Shown here piece after piece: positions 6,385 to 7,967 of a DNA stretch of 7,967 nt; position 1 is the stretch's first letter, and every line of letters starts with the position of its first letter. The stretch spans positions 1 to 7,967 of the forward strand of contig JBBITW010000160.1 in the NCBI GenBank assembly GCA_037440525.1, read 5' to 3'. Source of the DNA: JBBITW01 sp037440525 (GTDB lineage Bacteria; Desulfobacterota; BSN033; UBA1163). The notes beneath the pieces were generated by a model. That model was not told the origin of the DNA. It searched no databases and was given only the letters and a program-made list of their open reading frames with translations. The position numbers and the translations under genes were made by a program.

Positions 6385-7675
6385 TTACAAACCATCTAAT
6401 GGACTTCTGATCTCAGGGGGGTTCTTCCTTATCACGTGGGTATAGATCATTGTCGTATTGACATGCTTGTGGCCTAAAAGTTCCTGAATCGTTCGGATGT
6501 TATGACCCGCTTCAAGAAGATGTGTTGCAAAGCTGTGACGCAGAGTATGGCAGCTTGCCTTTTTAGGTAGACCCGATTTTATCACAGCATCTTTTACGGC
6601 GCGCTGAATAGCCGAGGGATGAATATGTCAGCGCATCACCTTTCCACTCCGAGGATCAATGGACAATTTCTCTGCAGGGAATACCCATTGCCAGCCCAAT
6701 TCCCTTGGTGCGTTAGGGTATTTTATTCTAAACCGTCAGGGAGGAATACTTCACCATACCCGATCTTCAAATCCTGTTTATAAATCTCTTTGGCAGATGC
6801 GATATGCTTCGCTAGCTCCTCTTTAATCTTTCCCGGTATCATCAATGCCCTCTCTTTCTCTCCTTTACCCGAACGAACCATAAGGAGATTGTTTTCAAAA
6901 TCGATATCTTTTATCCTCAATCGAAGACACTCCATAAGGCGAAGCCCACATCCATACATCAGCTGAGCCATCAGGAGATAAGTCTTTTGAGGTGAGATAA
7001 CAGGCGTTTGACTGCATCCCTGCTTAAAACGATAGTAAATTTACACTCCGCTTTGCCCTGGGTACGGATGTCAGATCATTGATGTCCTTGTGTAAAATGC
7101 GTCGATACAGGAACAAAAGGGCATTGAATGCTTGATTCTGGGTTGAGGCAGAAACACGATCATGAAGGGCAAGCTGGGTAAGATACTTTCTCATATCATT
7201 AGCTTCGAGGAATTGCGAATCACGGTCTTTCAAAAATGTTTTAAAGCGGGAAACCCATCCGAGATAGGTTTTTTTCTGTACTTAAGGAGAGATGCCGGAG
7301 ACGGAGGGAGTTTTTTACCTCTTCTAGTGTTTGTTCCCAGTGAAGCACCACTTTTTGATCGATGGATTGCTCCCTTGAATCCTTTGCCTTGGGGATGCCT
7401 GGTTGTAATGATTTGTTGAGATATTTTTCAACATAAAGAATGACTGCATCGGTCGCCTGTTTGACTTGCCAGTCCGCAATCTTTTCATCGGCCTCGAGGG
7501 AATCGAGATATTGGGAGAGGCTTTCTGTATTAATACTGTCAAGTTGGTAATGGCAAGACTTAAGAAATCTCCAAACCCAATGAATGTAGAACTTAACCTT
7601 ATCCTGGGGCACACTTCCCGAGTTTAGAAGAAACGCTTCAAAATCTTTGAGTAAACCTCGATCTATGGCCATCAT
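6385..7675 (-). pseudogene. intI: integron integrase (IntI-type tyrosine recombinase), decayed
   Basis: This is an integron integrase, the enzyme that recombines attI and attC sites, now split over three reading frames. The catalytic residues survive: Arg in YGCGLRLMECLRLR, Lys in SGKGEKER, HTLRH, LLGHKH and the Tyr of MIYTHV. The IntI-specific insert is unmistakable (KYPNA, LGWQWVFPA, IDPRSG, about 6640-6720). Lesions are an extra A in a seven-A run (7269-7275), single-base losses near 7036-7045, 6983-6986 and 6722-6728, and a TGA at 6628-6630 that probably replaced an Arg codon (CGA). Undoing them gives exactly 430 codons plus stop, so there are no other gaps. About 110 extra N-terminal residues precede the usual IntI core. 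AGGAG precedes two ATGs; the second, at 7672, has the better spacing. No active enzyme is expected. Confidence 0.92.
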
Positions 7676-7704
7676 TGCTCCTGAATAATGAATTTTAGGT
7701 TTTA

Positions 7705-7733
7705 ATTATATTCAATATAGTATTACAAATCAA
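7705..7733 (-). promoter_or_regulatory. integrase promoter PintI
   Basis: On the minus strand TTGATT (7728-7733), a 17-nt spacer and a perfect TATAAT (7705-7710) lie about 30 nt upstream of the integrase start. No CTGT-N8-ACAG LexA box overlaps it, so the SOS control seen in many integrons is not evident here. Confidence 0.7.
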
Positions 7734-7848
7734 ATAATTTATTTCGCATCCATGAAATTCACATAACATCTCCCAGAAAAAAATCTTTAAATAACAAGGG
7801 GATAGAATAATCTGTTGATACATAGCCTTTATATGAATTCGTAAAATT

Positions 7849-7919
7849 TTGTTTGACAAAGACAATGATTTTGTATAGGATTTTATAAAATCCTATTCGC
7901 AGTTCAATAATTGTTAGCC
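7849..7919 (+). repeat. Pc-attI-like segment, copy B (beside the integrase start)
   Basis: This 71-nt homologue of 5681-5752 lies on the 5' side of the integrase and points away from it, exactly where attI and the cassette promoter lie in an integron. It ends in TTCAATAATTGTTAGCC. GTTAGCC (7913-7919) is the core site, and its crossover would mark the start of the first cassette. The sequence between the integrase start and this segment (7676-7848) is AT-rich and holds only PintI. Confidence 0.65.
7853..7881 (+). promoter_or_regulatory. cassette promoter Pc
   Basis: TTGACA (7853-7858), a 17-nt spacer and TAGGAT (7876-7881) match the copy A promoter in boxes and spacing. It ends about 30 nt before the attI-like core site and reads into the sequence running off the right edge. 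Confidence 0.75.
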
Positions 7920-7945
7920 AAAAATAAAAAAGAATAGAGGCCCTT

Positions 7946-7967
7946 GTGGATATAAAATTCTCTCGTC
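7946..7967 (+). CDS. possible start of a cassette gene, cut by the window end
   Basis: A GTG at 7946 follows AGAGG (7936-7940) by 5 nt and opens a frame reading V-D-I-K-F-S-R to the edge. It lies just after the attI-like core site and downstream of Pc, where a first cassette gene should begin. Only seven codons are visible, so neither the start nor the product can be confirmed. Confidence 0.3.

Noticed and set aside
6628..6630. TGA in the integrase as a recoded codon
   Set aside because: Four frameshifts in the same gene make simple decay far more likely than recoding.
7324..7614. 96-codon minus-strand frame overlapping the integrase N-terminus
   Set aside because: The overlapping frame at 7241-7675 matches integrase sequence and continues into the rest of the gene; this one matches nothing.

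Overview
The window joins two unlike regions. Positions 170-5314 hold a compact five-gene operon on the minus strand. Positions 5315-7967 hold a low-GC, gene-poor stretch that reads as a decayed integron. A tungsten-type aldehyde oxidoreductase with a ferredoxin partner points to an anaerobic bacterium. The TRAP carboxylate transporter and the long-form integron integrase would fit a Desulfobacterota-like sediment organism, but that assignment is inference and not proven by the sequence.

Metabolic operon, transcribed from right to left: a small two-cluster ferredoxin-like protein (5039-5314), an aldehyde:ferredoxin oxidoreductase (AOR) family protein (3085-5037), then a complete TRAP transporter made of DctP (2051-3055), DctQ (1502-2008) and DctM (170-1456). 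Gaps are 1 to 45 nt, so co-transcription is likely. The simplest model is that the transporter imports an organic acid and the AOR interconverts a related acid and aldehyde, with electrons passing through the small Fe-S protein. The substrate cannot be read from the sequence.

Integron region, left to right: a paired-hairpin inverted repeat (5463-5537); a good attC-like site (5553-5606); a promoter plus attI-like segment (5681-5752) that reads into a hicB-hicA toxin-antitoxin cassette (5747 to about 6222), whose hicA has an amber stop at codon 21; a truncated attC start (6204-6222); an integron integrase pseudogene on the minus strand (6385-7675) with four frameshifts and one nonsense codon; the integrase promoter (7705-7733); and a second copy of the promoter plus attI-like segment (7849-7919), which reads into what may be another cassette gene running off the end. 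The layout intI (minus), attI, Pc (plus) on the right is the classical integron arrangement. The left copy of Pc-attI has lost any adjacent integrase.

The main points of interest are the duplicated Pc-attI segment, the cassette boundaries that match the integron core-site rule, and the joint decay of the integrase and the HicA toxin beside an intact HicB antitoxin.
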